Below are positions 6,837 to 13,694 of a stretch of DNA of 13,694 nt, piece by piece. The first letter of the stretch is position 1; each line of letters starts with the position of its first letter. This DNA comes from DATKMG01 sp041476565. Lineage in GTDB: Bacteria > Acidobacteriota > Terriglobia > Versatilivoradales > Versatilivoraceae. Location: assembly GCA_041476565.1 (NCBI GenBank), contig JBGOTQ010000196.1, forward strand, positions 1-13,694, given 5' to 3'. Position numbers and translations under genes: made by a program. The notes beneath the pieces were generated by a model. The model had not been told where the DNA came from, did not search any database, and saw only the letters and a list, made by a program, of their open reading frames with translations.

Positions 6837-8333
6837 CTACTCAATGCTACCGCCCGAGAATACACCGTGACCCACCCGCCATGCGTTGAGACGTTCTTTA
6901 AAGTTTGGCCGATTTGGACTGAAGTGCCCGGTCTTATCAATCTGTCCATATGTGCCGTTTGCCAGCCGGACTTCGGCTCGACCTTCCGAGAAGTTTCGAG
7001 CAGATTCAAATTGTGGCGGGATCACCAGGCGTCCTTCTCGATCGATATACCCATACAGTCCGTTAATCACCACCCTCGCCAATCCTTCAGAGAAATCCCA
7101 AGCAAAAGTATACTTGGGCTCCACAATCCATTTTCCCGCGGTATCGATGTAGCCATACCCAGCTGTGGACTTGGCTAATGCTCTGCCACCGTAGAAATCA
7201 TTGGCGACATCGAAACGAGGTGGTATGGCCCATGCTCCCGATCTGTCAATATACCCGGACTTGGGGCCTCTCTTCTCTGCCGTCAAAGTACCATCCACAA
7301 GCACGGCCGCAAGCCCTTCTCTGAAAGGTCCCGCCTTCATGAATCGAAAGTCTGTGGCCTCTTTTCCGCTTTGGTCAATATATCCCCAACGTTCCCATGG
7401 TCCGCAGCGATCACATAACTGAACTGCAGCCAGGCCCTCCGAGAAACTCTTTGCATTATTGAACTCGGGGTGGACTATCCATTGGCCCGTGCGATCAATA
7501 TATCCGTATAGCCCCCCCAACTCAACTGCTGCCAACCCTTCAAAGAAACTGAGGGCATAAGTAAAGGGTCCAGGAATGACGACCTCGCCTTTTTGGTTAA
7601 TATATTGATACTGGAGTTGATCCTTCCCTCCACCAAGAACCACTACGGCGACACCCTCAGAGAAGTCTTCCGCCTTGTAGTATCCGGGAGTGATAGCCCA
7701 GGTCCGATCACGATTAAAGTAGCCCAAGTTGTAATGGCCATTCTCTGCCCGAGCGAGTCCTCCTTTGTAGGGATACAATTTGGTGTATACGGGGTCTTTT
7801 GCCAGCCAGGCCACCCCAGTTGAAAGTAGACACACGGAGATGCAGAGGGCTTGTCCTGTTTTTCCTATTTCTCCCATTCGATGCAGGCGTAAGCAGAGCA
7901 TCACAAGGAATATTGCAGCGCTCCCAACTAGTGATACGAAGAGCCATGGAGGAAGAAAAGGATTCAACTTGCTCCCAAGTGGCCAAAATGAACGATAAAG
8001 AAGGATCCAGACAAGGATACTCCCCCACAATAGGCCGAAGGAGATGAAACACCATCCTGCCGTTTTCTTCCTTTTGTGCCAGGCTGCTAATGCACACCAG
8101 GCCACTAAAGCTATTTCGGTGCTTGCTATCACAAAGGCCACACAAAGTGACAAATTAGGCAAAAGCCATGGCTCCAATCTGCTCTCTAACCAAGGCGGAG
8201 ACTGGAGAGAAATGCGTGCCAAAACCATCCATGGCAAGCAAAAAGGGGCCAGGGGGTTGTCGAAAAGAAGTGCCGAGAAGCTGATTAGCCAGAGCCACAA
8301 GGTCATACCGAAGAAGATGACTTTACGATTCAT
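6837..8333 (-). CDS. Membrane protein with C-terminal WG repeats
   Basis: A 498-residue protein in two halves. Residues 1-180 hold about five membrane segments (around 8-26, 58-84, 93-114, 129-150 and 160-177) with a basic loop HKRKK at 86-90. Residues 190-475 are a chain of WG-type repeats of about 30-45 residues with consensus GYID.(T/S)G.W.I.P.F..A..FSEGLA.V; clear units have GYID or YIN starts near 243, 277, 317, 360, 394 and 428, with a divergent first unit near 204 and a broken last unit YGQIDKTG near 462. WG repeats form beta-rich modules of poorly known role and are often attached to membrane or enzyme domains. The last 28 residues (about 471-498) leave the repeat pattern, as if the final unit was lost or frameshifted. 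No motif for catalysis is visible. Start ATG 8333-8331 has only a weak ribosome site. Confidence 0.85.
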   Translation of the reverse strand: MNRKVIFFGMTLWLWLISFSALLFDNPLAPFCLPWMVLARISLQSPPWLESRLEPWLLPNLSLCVAFVIASTEIALVAWCALAAWHKRKKTAGWCFISFGLLWGSILVWILLYRSFWPLGSKLNPFLPPWLFVSLVGSAAIFLVMLCLRLHRMGEIGKTGQALCISVCLLSTGVAWLAKDPVYTKLYPYKGGLARAENGHYNLGYFNRDRTWAITPGYYKAEDFSEGVAVVVLGGGKDQLQYQYINQKGEVVIPGPFTYALSFFEGLAAVELGGLYGYIDRTGQWIVHPEFNNAKSFSEGLAAVQLCDRCGPWERWGYIDQSGKEATDFRFMKAGPFREGLAAVLVDGTLTAEKRGPKSGYIDRSGAWAIPPRFDVANDFYGGRALAKSTAGYGYIDTAGKWIVEPKYTFAWDFSEGLARVVINGLYGYIDREGRLVIPPQFESARNFSEGRAEVRLANGTYGQIDKTGHFSPNRPNFKERLNAWRVGHGVFSGGSIE

Positions 8334-8668
8334 AACGAACTCGTAGCATTTACGAGGACTTCAGTCGAGGTGGCAACCACCATAAGTATATCTGGGCTTT
8401 GACACAAAAGCTCGACTATCCCCACCTGCAACTATAGATCTTCCTTGCTGTCAAGCACATGGGCCTTAGAGGCTGAATTGGGGCCCTCTTAACTATTTCT
8501 CTAATTATTAAAAAAAGGGAGCGAAACAGGATTGTTGGGACTTCAGAAGATAGGCGGGGTGTAGTGATTCCTCATGGCTACTGCGTATAGTCCTATCATT
8601 GCTTTGGATCTTCAAGGCTCATAGGTAGATGGCAGTCAAGAAGGCGATCAAACGCCTGATTCATTTCT
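8334..8668. other. Intergenic stretch without recognisable gene
   Basis: 335 nt between the WG-repeat gene and the small membrane protein gene, more AT-rich than the coding flanks, with an A/T run near 8498-8517. It presumably holds the promoter of the WG-repeat gene (- strand): TATACT reads on that strand at about 8392-8387, but I found no convincing -35 partner. No tRNA, small RNA or repeat was recognised. Confidence 0.5.
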
Positions 8669-9040
8669 TCAGCTTCTTGCTCCAGCCAGGCGCATCGAGA
8701 ATTTCACCGAGGCGAGTGTTAAAAGTAATGCCAGTAAGATCCAGTCCACCCCGACACCCTTTGCCGCCTCAAAGGTGGGGGCGAACTCCAGCGCCGGCCT
8801 CTGCGGAAGTGGCAGGGGCCGGACTCCCCCAATAAGTTGGATAAAGCCTGCAACGAGAGCAAATGTAATGGTAAGTCCTGCGACAACCAATCCGGGTAGG
8901 GCACGCTTCCATGGAAACGGGATTGGCGGGGGTGACGCAGCCTCACGCAGCACGACGTCCATGACGGAAGAGACGAAACCCGAGGAGGGGAGGATTTCCT
9001 CCTCCGCGGAAAGAATGCGATCAAGGTTGTCCAATCTCAT
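8669..9040 (-). CDS. Small two-helix membrane protein, putative partner (anti-sigma-like) of ECF sigma
   Basis: A 123-residue protein with a charged cytosolic N-terminus (MRLDNLDRILSAEEEILPSS, then GFVSSVMDVVLREAA to about 35), a Pro-rich segment PPPIPFPWKRALPG (37-50), a first membrane helix at about 50-71, a periplasmic loop rich in Pro (74-97) and a second helix at about 99-116. This layout resembles small proteins encoded just downstream of ECF sigma factors in acidobacteria. An anti-sigma role is inferred from position only, since no zinc-binding HxxxCxxC motif is present. The start is firm: AAGGAGG (9051-9045) stands 4 nt upstream, and the ATG overlaps the TGA of the sigma remnant as ATGA. 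The frame is complete although the partner is broken. Confidence 0.7.
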   Translation of the reverse strand: MRLDNLDRILSAEEEILPSSGFVSSVMDVVLREAASPPPIPFPWKRALPGLVVAGLTITFALVAGFIQLIGGVRPLPLPQRPALEFAPTFEAAKGVGVDWILLALLLTLASVKFSMRLAGARS

Positions 9041-9228
9041 CCGGCCTCCTTCTTAAGATACGGTACTGTCAGTATCTGCTGCAGTTTGTTCCGCAGGACT
9101 TCCCTGCCCCGGAACAATCTTGCTTTGAACGTACCCTCAGCCATGCCGAGACTTCGTGCCGCAGCAGAAACATCCATGCTGTGAAAATAGAAAAGAATCA
9201 ATTGGCCTTCTGATCTTCCTGAGGGTGC
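9037..9228 (-). pseudogene. ECF sigma factor remnant (region 4 only, frameshifted)
   Basis: On the - strand from about 9201 to 9037 the frame reads LILFYFHSMDVSAAARSLG, then MAEGTFKARLFRGREVLRNK and a short tail ending at TGA 9039-9037. This is the helix-turn-helix of sigma region 4 (typical pattern LILFYFEGLS..EIA..LGISEGTVKSRLHRGRE.L). Just upstream the matching PQEDQKA (9225-9205) lies in a different frame, and the region-4 frame is closed by TGA at 9231-9229, so a one-base shift falls near 9200-9205. No sigma region 2 was recognised further upstream. The gene therefore seems truncated and frameshifted, unless a sequencing error and an unrecognised start explain it. About 60 codons survive. 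Confidence 0.75.
9045..9051 (-). promoter_or_regulatory. Strong ribosome binding site of the small membrane protein
   Basis: Reads AAGGAGG on the - strand, 4 nt before ATG 9040-9038. It lies within the last codons of the sigma factor remnant, the usual arrangement for translational coupling. Confidence 0.8.
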
Positions 9229-9231
9229 TCA

Positions 9232-9510
9232 TAAAGGATGAGCCCGTTTATCTTTCCGGGCTTATTCCATTGTTTGTCGGTGTCGCACTCCTCACTTATG
9301 CATACGTCCTTGGTCCCAAGGAGTGAATTCAGATAGCCTGGCTGGAAGTCTTGAAAAGCGTCTATAGCCTGGGCTGGGTCTTCGGCGGATCCCCGCCTTA
9401 TTTGAACCCGGTTCGAATGACCGAGATTGTTCCCGCCCACGGGCTGAACAATTGGCCTGCAATTCTCTACACAAAGAGGTATTGAGGTCTGTGCCCACAG
9501 CCAAGAAATA
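9232..9510. other. Decayed or non-coding stretch upstream of the sigma remnant
   Basis: A - strand open frame (9198-9515, 105 codons) crosses this stretch and runs into the sigma remnant's PQEDQKA in its own frame. Its protein (with segments such as IDAFQDFQPGYLNSLLGTKD) resembles no family I know, it begins inside the CACAGAGA repeat, and it has no clear ribosome site. It may be eroded coding sequence fused by a deletion to the sigma gene end. Confidence 0.4.
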
Positions 9511-9669
9511 ACCACAGAGACACAGAGGCCACAGAGATAAGCCCTTGAATCTCGAAATCATCACACACCTGGATTTCGGAATTCTTTTTCTTCGTGTCCG
9601 TGACCTTGAAACCCGTTTCTGAGCTCACTCCCAGGATTTTTGCCTCTGTGTTATCTGTGCCTTTGTGGT
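9511..9669. repeat. 159-bp element with CACAGAGA-type imperfect terminal inverted repeats
   Basis: ACCACAGAGACACAGAGGCC begins the left arm (9511-9536). The right arm (9644-9669) is its reverse complement at 21 of 26 positions and ends CTTTGTGGT. The roughly 107-nt centre has no gene. Sequences of the form CCACAGAGACACAGAGG are common as dispersed intergenic repeats in environmental bacteria; their origin is unclear to me. Confidence 0.65.
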
Positions 9670-9705
9670 AGCCCATTCCCACCTAGCGCACATTGAGAGA
9701 TCTCC

Positions 9706-9743
9706 CCACAGAGACGGAGATTACGCATCGCTTGTGTCTGTGG
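9706..9743. repeat. Second CACAGAGA-type inverted pair
   Basis: CCACAGAGAC (9706-9715) pairs with GTGTCTGTGG (9734-9743) at 9 of 10 positions with an 18-nt spacer. Same repeat vocabulary as the neighbouring 159-bp element. Confidence 0.5.
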
Positions 9744-9808
9744 TACTGGTTAAACAACTTAAGGTGAATCCCCTGCAATTCCCCGGAGACAAAGTTCCTG
9801 GGCTTCTT

Positions 9809-9833
9809 CTTTGTGCCTTTGTGCCTTCGTGGT
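9809..9833. repeat. Tandem CTTTGTGC unit just after the MscS-type gene
   Basis: Contains CTTTGTGC twice in tandem followed by CTTCGTGGT, 13 nt beyond the stop codon of the channel gene (that is, 3' of it on the - strand). It matches the right arm of the 9511-9669 element in sense and pattern, so it is probably a solitary end of the same repeat family. Confidence 0.5.
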
Positions 9834-9845
9834 GAAAGAGCCGCT

Positions 9846-11789
9846 TCAGTCCGGAGTGGAGAGATCCGTTTTCAACTTCAGACCGGGAGAGCCGTGGCCA
9901 GGCGGCTTGAGCCCTGGCTCTCGATCAATCACCTTGAGCAACTCGCGCGTCACCCGGTCATCGATCTCGGTTGCGTGCATCAAGTCTACGGGATATCGAA
10001 TCACCAATTCGAGCGTGGACTGGGTGAGGCGAAGCCGACTTTTTGGCCGAAGGATACCCACCGGCGTGGCAGTCAGAGTCCTCTCCACGTGCCTGTATTG
10101 CTGCTCCATCTCTTCCCGGTACTCGGAAAAAATCGCCTCAACGGCCTCCTGCAAGTGCTCTTCAGCAGATCTGTAATCGGTGTCGGAAGGCATTGTCAGC
10201 GTAATCTCGTGCCAGACGAAATTCGTGCCCGGAATCTGCTTGAAAAGACCTGCTGTTGACAAGAACACGATTGAGTTCGAGAAAGCAACCACTCGACCAC
10301 TCGGGGTCTTCCCCCCTCCAGCAATCAATTCGAGCAGGTGAAACCGCACAAGCCCGATATCCACCACTTCGCCGGTCACCCCTGCCACCTGCACACGGTC
10401 TCCCACCTTGATGCCGAATTTGCCGATCAGGAAGAAGTAGCCGGCAATAGAAAGAATGACGTTCTGGAGTGCAACTGCAATACCCGCCGTCATAAGCCCA
10501 GCAAAGGTCGCCACGGACCCGAGTTCATTGGCAAAGGAAATAACTAGAACGATCGCGATCAAGCACCAGAATACAATTTTCCGCAGCAGGAGAAACTGAT
10601 ACCTGCGTCGTACGTCGTGAACCAATCTAAAGATAGTGCGCCGCCAGAGTTCTGCAGCTCCGATGATCGTCGCCAGGAGTACAAGAAGGAGGACTACTCT
10701 GAAGAGCAGGTTCCTGAACTCCGCTTTGTATCGGCTCGCAATCATGCTCTGCCAATTGGTGAGGTTCCTCTTAAACTGGCCGAGCAGGATCCCCTGTTTG
10801 CTCAAAGGAAGGACTGCCGCAGATATCTGCTTGAATTGAGCTGTCAGCTCGTCAAATTGCTTTTTCGCCTGGGCCAACTCGGTCTGGTCTGCCGAGTCGG
10901 CTTGCTTGGCCAGGTCGTCACTGCGCCTGGACATCTCCCTGAGCCTGCCCACTAAGGGTGATCGTAGCGCTTTGCTTTCTTGGGCAACAGAATCTGTCAG
11001 CCGAATCGAGTCAGCGAGAGTGTGGATGTTTCGAGACAATAAAAATAGGTCTGCAGCGAGGCCCCAAACACCCGAGGGTTCGGGCTTCCGCGGACCAGCC
11101 ACGGGAACTGCGGAAGATTGCTGATAGATAGAGGAAGGCGCTTCTTGTTTGGTCGAGGGTTTCGCCATGGCCGCTGGAATAGACCTCGCCAGCGCTTCGA
11201 TTTTCTCGCGTAACCCGCTCGCCCCCAGGCCGTTGGCGCTGGACCCGCCGACGAACTCGAGCATGGTGTGTATGGCGTCTTTTCTGGCTACGAGAAGGTC
11301 GAGTTCACTCTGCGTTTCGGCGATTTGCAATTGCAGGGATTGACGCTGACGCCCGGTTGCGGATGCCAGCTTCTGCCGAAGTGCTTCCAGTTCCCCTCGG
11401 GTTTCCCGAGCTTTCCCGTCCAACACAGCAGACAATCGAAGAAGTGACTGATACCGAGATGAATCGGAATCCTGATTTCCTGCCTGGGTTGAGCTGGCCT
11501 GTTTTTCTGCAGATCCTGCTTCTGCCCTGGCGAAATCGAATGCAAGCCATACCACTTCATTGGCCACCTGCTGATTATCATTGACGATCAGCACCTGGTC
11601 AGGTTCAGTTGCCATTTCCCGCTGAAGTTCCAGTTGTCGGTACCAATCTATTGTCTGGTTGAGGAAAAGGATAAGGTCTGTTGGGCTGGGATCTCCGGAG
11701 GGCGGACTCTGCGAAAACCCAGCTCCGCCCATGGTGAGCAGGATCGTTAAGGCGAGCGCCAGGAACGTGTTTGGATGAGAGTGCCTCAT
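9846..11789 (-). CDS. MscS-family mechanosensitive ion channel with long periplasmic N-terminal region
   Basis: A 647-residue protein. Residues 1-27 are a signal peptide (hydrophobic core TFLALALTILLTMGGAG). About 36-350 is a periplasmic region with coiled-coil stretches (about 113-177 and 283-330) rich in Gln, Ala and Glu, interrupted by a Pro/Ser linker at about 208-240. Three membrane helices follow at about 361-382, 399-419 and 425-456. The pore-lining TM3 and its exit read AGLMTAGIAVALQNVILSIA then GYFFLIGKFGIKVGDRVQ (430-467), the MscS core, followed by the beta domain (VTGEVVDIGLVRFHLLEL) and a mixed C-terminal domain to 647. Such channels release solutes on hypo-osmotic shock. The start at 11789 is chosen because the signal peptide begins there; 40 further in-frame codons up to 11909 come from repeat and hairpin sequence and lack membrane-signal character. 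The Shine-Dalgarno (AAAGG) is only 2 nt from the ATG. Confidence 0.9.
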   Translation of the reverse strand: MRHSHPNTFLALALTILLTMGGAGFSQSPPSGDPSPTDLILFLNQTIDWYRQLELQREMATEPDQVLIVNDNQQVANEVVWLAFDFARAEAGSAEKQASSTQAGNQDSDSSRYQSLLRLSAVLDGKARETRGELEALRQKLASATGRQRQSLQLQIAETQSELDLLVARKDAIHTMLEFVGGSSANGLGASGLREKIEALARSIPAAMAKPSTKQEAPSSIYQQSSAVPVAGPRKPEPSGVWGLAADLFLLSRNIHTLADSIRLTDSVAQESKALRSPLVGRLREMSRRSDDLAKQADSADQTELAQAKKQFDELTAQFKQISAAVLPLSKQGILLGQFKRNLTNWQSMIASRYKAEFRNLLFRVVLLLVLLATIIGAAELWRRTIFRLVHDVRRRYQFLLLRKIVFWCLIAIVLVISFANELGSVATFAGLMTAGIAVALQNVILSIAGYFFLIGKFGIKVGDRVQVAGVTGEVVDIGLVRFHLLELIAGGGKTPSGRVVAFSNSIVFLSTAGLFKQIPGTNFVWHEITLTMPSDTDYRSAEEHLQEAVEAIFSEYREEMEQQYRHVERTLTATPVGILRPKSRLRLTQSTLELVIRYPVDLMHATEIDDRVTRELLKVIDREPGLKPPGHGSPGLKLKTDLSTPD

Positions 11790-11823
11790 GACCTTTTCAA
11801 ATTCACCACGGCCAATGAAAATG
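11777..11823 (-). repeat. 47-nt dispersed repeat, copy B, carrying the channel gene start
   Basis: Reverse complement of copy A (4926-4972) with 6 mismatches by eye. The ATG at 11789-11787 inside it is the probable start codon of the MscS-type gene, so the repeat supplies the first four codons (M-R-H-S) and the sequence just upstream. Confidence 0.8.
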
Positions 11824-11909
11824 CTGGAGGGCCCCGCTTCGTCGGGGCCACGATCGCGACAGGTGACGGCGGTCACCCGCGCGACCCTCCACCCTAACCA
11901 CATTTTCAT
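11815..11909. repeat. Hairpin block bounded by a 9-bp inverted repeat in the channel gene leader
   Basis: ATGAAAATG (11815-11823) and CATTTTCAT (11901-11909) are exact inverted copies 77 nt apart. Inside are a 7-bp stem GGCCCCG/CGGGGCC (11830-11836 with 11843-11849) and a 6-bp stem GGTGAC/GTCACC (11862-11867 with 11872-11877). The block would be in the 5' leader of the channel transcript and resembles the ATGAAAAT-plus-hairpin modules at 4891-5136. Confidence 0.6.
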
Positions 11910-11965
11910 AGAAGGGGAACCAATATTATCGCAAAGAACAAAATGGATCGAATCACAAAATGGGG

Positions 11966-13693
11966 CTATTTATCAGGTGGACGATCCTGACGCGGCTCAT
12001 GTTGCTGTTGCTTCTCTCGCTGCTTCGTTTGTTGTTGTGCTTTCTGCCGTTGCTGCTGTTGTTTTTGTTCTAGCTTCTGGGATTCCTGCCCCTGCTTTTG
12101 CTGGAGCTTCTGGTGTTCCTGCTGCTGGCGCGGATTTTCAACCTGGCGTTGCGCTTTTTCCAGTTGTTGCTGGTGTTTTTGTTCTAGCTTCTGGTTTTGC
12201 TGCTCCTGTTGTTGCTGCAGTTTCTGTTGCTGATTCCGTTCGATCTCCGCAGTATGGGTACTTTGAATCGGCCGGGCCGAAGGCGGCCGGTCTTCTCGGA
12301 TGCGCGGAGTCTGCGGTGCCTGTTGAGGGGGTTGGTTGGGCGTTGCTTGCGGAGTGACCATGGGTCTGCGCGGTTGTCCAGATTGGCCCGGGTTGGTGCG
12401 GGCGACGGCTTCGATCGGCACCGGCTTTGCTGCCGGCTTTGCCACTCTCACAGCCGCAACAGGTTGCGTGCGTTGGGCTTCGAGACGTTGCATGTCCTGC
12501 CGTCCCAAGGGCCGCCCTCCATTGGATTGGATGGCTTGCTCCTGTTTGGCAAAAGCTACCGGTGCCGGCGGAGGTGCAGTCTTGGCCACGACTGTGCGAG
12601 TCTGAACGGAGAGAGGCGGCCTGACCGCCGTTGGCGAACCGACCCCCAGAACGCTTTTCCGCTGAGGAACCACACCTGCGTTGGCGCTGACCTGAGCCTG
12701 CACAACCTGTCTTTCGTCTACTTTGACCATGTTGGTGTGAACAGATTGCCCAGTGGCGAACGCGGTCTGGGATGTCGCGGTCACGGCCCCCGGCGCACTC
12801 CGGTTCACATATTTGATGTTCGTGAGGCTGGTGTTATTGGTCGTGTAGTTGTTATAGACATTGGTGACATAGGTATTGTTCACCGTCGTGTTGGTCACGT
12901 TGACGTTTGTCACATAGGTTCGGCTCACCCGATACGGCGGAACGTAGACCTCGCGCGGTCCAAGCGGAAACCACGCAACCCCCGGCCCAATGCCGACACC
13001 TACACCGAAGTGCGGCCCACCGACCCAAGCGACCAGCGCCGGTGCGTAAACCGGGCGCACAACGGCAACAGGCCCCGGGCACCAACCCCATCCCCCGCCC
13101 ACATAAACCCAGCGGCCATAATGGAACGGAGCGAAGCCCCATGGGGCGTCATCCACCCACGTCCACCCCCACGGCGAGATCCAGACCCAGTGCCCGTAGC
13201 TATACGGCGCCCAGCCCACGGCAACCGCTTCGGGTACCCAAATTGGGCCGTAATCGGGAACGACTCGCCATCTGCCGTAGTCATCGAGATCTTCGTAACC
13301 AACGACATCAGGAGATACGTAACGTACGGAGGCAGCGTGAGCCTCGCGATTGTCCCGGTCATGACACCAGCGATCGAATTCATCAAAGTCGCCGACGCTG
13401 TCGAGGTCAGCCGTAAGTTGATCGGTTCCGGTGAACCTGGCCTGTTGATTAGAATGCACCGTGAAAGCCTGCCCCCCGCCCGTCACCTCGCCCTCACCGC
13501 TTCGGACTAATACGACCGTCGTATCGCCCGCTTCATTGACCTCAAGACGGTAATCACCCGGCCGGAGAAGATTGAAGGCAAGGTTCGGTGTGTCCACTTC
13601 GACCGTTTCGTCCGGGTCGAGGTGCCGCAAGTGAATGCTGAGGATGCCTTCGCTGAGTTGGATCTGGGCAATCGTGTCGGTCAGGTTCAAGAA
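11966..13693 (-). CDS. FecR/DUF6600-type exported protein with Gln-rich tail (5' end outside window)
   Basis: The frame is open to the right edge and reads F-L-N-L on entry, which fits the middle of a FecR-like beta domain. The TTG at 13690 is not a real start, and the signal peptide lies outside. Counting from that TTG codon, about 1-95 completes the FecR-like domain (IQLSEGILSIHLRHL, then EVDTPNLAFNLLRPGDYRLE). About 135-255 is the Trp/Tyr/Gly-rich DUF6600 region with repeated YG.W and WGW motifs (YGPIWVPEAVAVGWAPYSYG; WVWISPWGWTWVDDAPWGF). About 256-295 is a Val/Asn/Thr-rich tract, about 300-480 a Pro/Ala/Gln-rich linker, and about 482-574 a Gln/Lys/Glu-rich, likely helical tail. The family is common in acidobacteria; function unknown, surface or periplasmic location likely. 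It lies 176 nt upstream of the channel gene on the same strand. Confidence 0.85.
   Translation of the reverse strand, partial: FLNLTDTIAQIQLSEGILSIHLRHLDPDETVEVDTPNLAFNLLRPGDYRLEVNEAGDTTVVLVRSGEGEVTGGGQAFTVHSNQQARFTGTDQLTADLDSVGDFDEFDRWCHDRDNREAHAASVRYVSPDVVGYEDLDDYGRWRVVPDYGPIWVPEAVAVGWAPYSYGHWVWISPWGWTWVDDAPWGFAPFHYGRWVYVGGGWGWCPGPVAVVRPVYAPALVAWVGGPHFGVGVGIGPGVAWFPLGPREVYVPPYRVSRTYVTNVNVTNTTVNNTYVTNVYNNYTTNNTSLTNIKYVNRSAPGAVTATSQTAFATGQSVHTNMVKVDERQVVQAQVSANAGVVPQRKSVLGVGSPTAVRPPLSVQTRTVVAKTAPPPAPVAFAKQEQAIQSNGGRPLGRQDMQRLEAQRTQPVAAVRVAKPAAKPVPIEAVARTNPGQSGQPRRPMVTPQATPNQPPQQAPQTPRIREDRPPSARPIQSTHTAEIERNQQQKLQQQQEQQNQKLEQKHQQQLEKAQRQVENPRQQQEHQKLQQKQGQESQKLEQKQQQQRQKAQQQTKQREKQQQHEPRQDRPPDK
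12061..12194 (-). repeat. In-frame duplicated segment in the Gln-rich tail
   Basis: The 20-mer GTTTTTGTTCTAGCTTCTGG (read on +) occurs exactly at 12061-12080 and 12175-12194, 114 nt or 38 codons apart. In the protein it gives two similar units, NQKLEQKHQQQLEKAQ and SQKLEQKQQQQRQKAQ. This points to an internal duplication that keeps the frame. Confidence 0.75.
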
Positions 13694-13694
13694 A

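Noticed and set aside
6593..7009. 138-codon - strand open frame between the YdcF-type and WG-repeat genes
   Set aside because: It overlaps the ends of both better-supported genes in another frame and its product resembles no family.
8381..8410. Promoter for the WG-repeat gene using TATACT as -10
   Set aside because: No acceptable -35 hexamer at normal spacing; kept only as a remark in the intergenic entry.
9467..9682. 71-codon - strand open frame over the CACAGAGA element
   Set aside because: Its sequence is the translation of the repeat arms and centre, with no ribosome site or domain.
11790..11909. N-terminal extension of the MscS-type protein to ATG 11909
   Set aside because: The added 40 residues are encoded by hairpin and repeat sequence, and a signal peptide begins exactly at 11789.
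12197..13510. 437-codon open frame on the + strand opposite the DUF6600-type gene
   Set aside because: It is antisense to a protein with clear domains, has Arg/His-rich low-sense composition, and is explained by GC-rich codon bias.

Overview
The window looks like a chromosomal piece of a GC-rich, diderm, soil-type bacterium. I lean towards Acidobacteriota, because it combines an acidobacterial-style RND permease, a FecR/DUF6600-type surface protein, a stand-alone PadR regulator, an ECF sigma/small membrane protein pair and hairpin-rich dispersed intergenic repeats. This is inference from gene style, not a database result. No phage genes, transposase, CRISPR array, rRNA or tRNA were seen.

The left third (1-5557) reads on the + strand. 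An RND efflux permease, cut by the left edge, overlaps the gene for its periplasmic adaptor. Next, behind a strong ribosome binding site, comes a predicted Tat-exported lipoprotein with a hemerythrin-like HHE domain, probably the third gene of the same operon. A hairpin-rich, gene-poor stretch (about 4875-5212) follows, and then a small PadR-type regulator.

At 5558-5999 the two gene directions converge. This gap holds a composite repeat: a 9-bp-stem hairpin, a 16-bp inverted repeat and an internal GC hairpin followed by a T run. From 6000 to the right edge every gene is on the - strand. Read by position they are a YdcF/DUF218-family protein, a membrane protein with WG repeats, a small two-helix membrane protein coupled to a broken ECF sigma factor gene, an MscS-family channel with a long periplasmic region, and a FecR/DUF6600-type protein with a Gln/Lys-rich tail, cut by the right edge.

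The gene families themselves are known. The points most worth a second look lie between and around them: (a) a roughly 47-nt repeat present in opposite orientation at 4926-4972 and 11777-11823, whose second copy carries the probable start codon of the MscS gene; (b) the hemerythrin lipoprotein joined to an RND efflux pair; (c) the frameshifted ECF sigma remnant that still overlaps an apparently intact partner gene by ATGA; and (d) CACAGAGA-type repeats between the sigma remnant and the MscS gene. I did not find a clearly new multi-gene defence or metabolic system and do not claim one.
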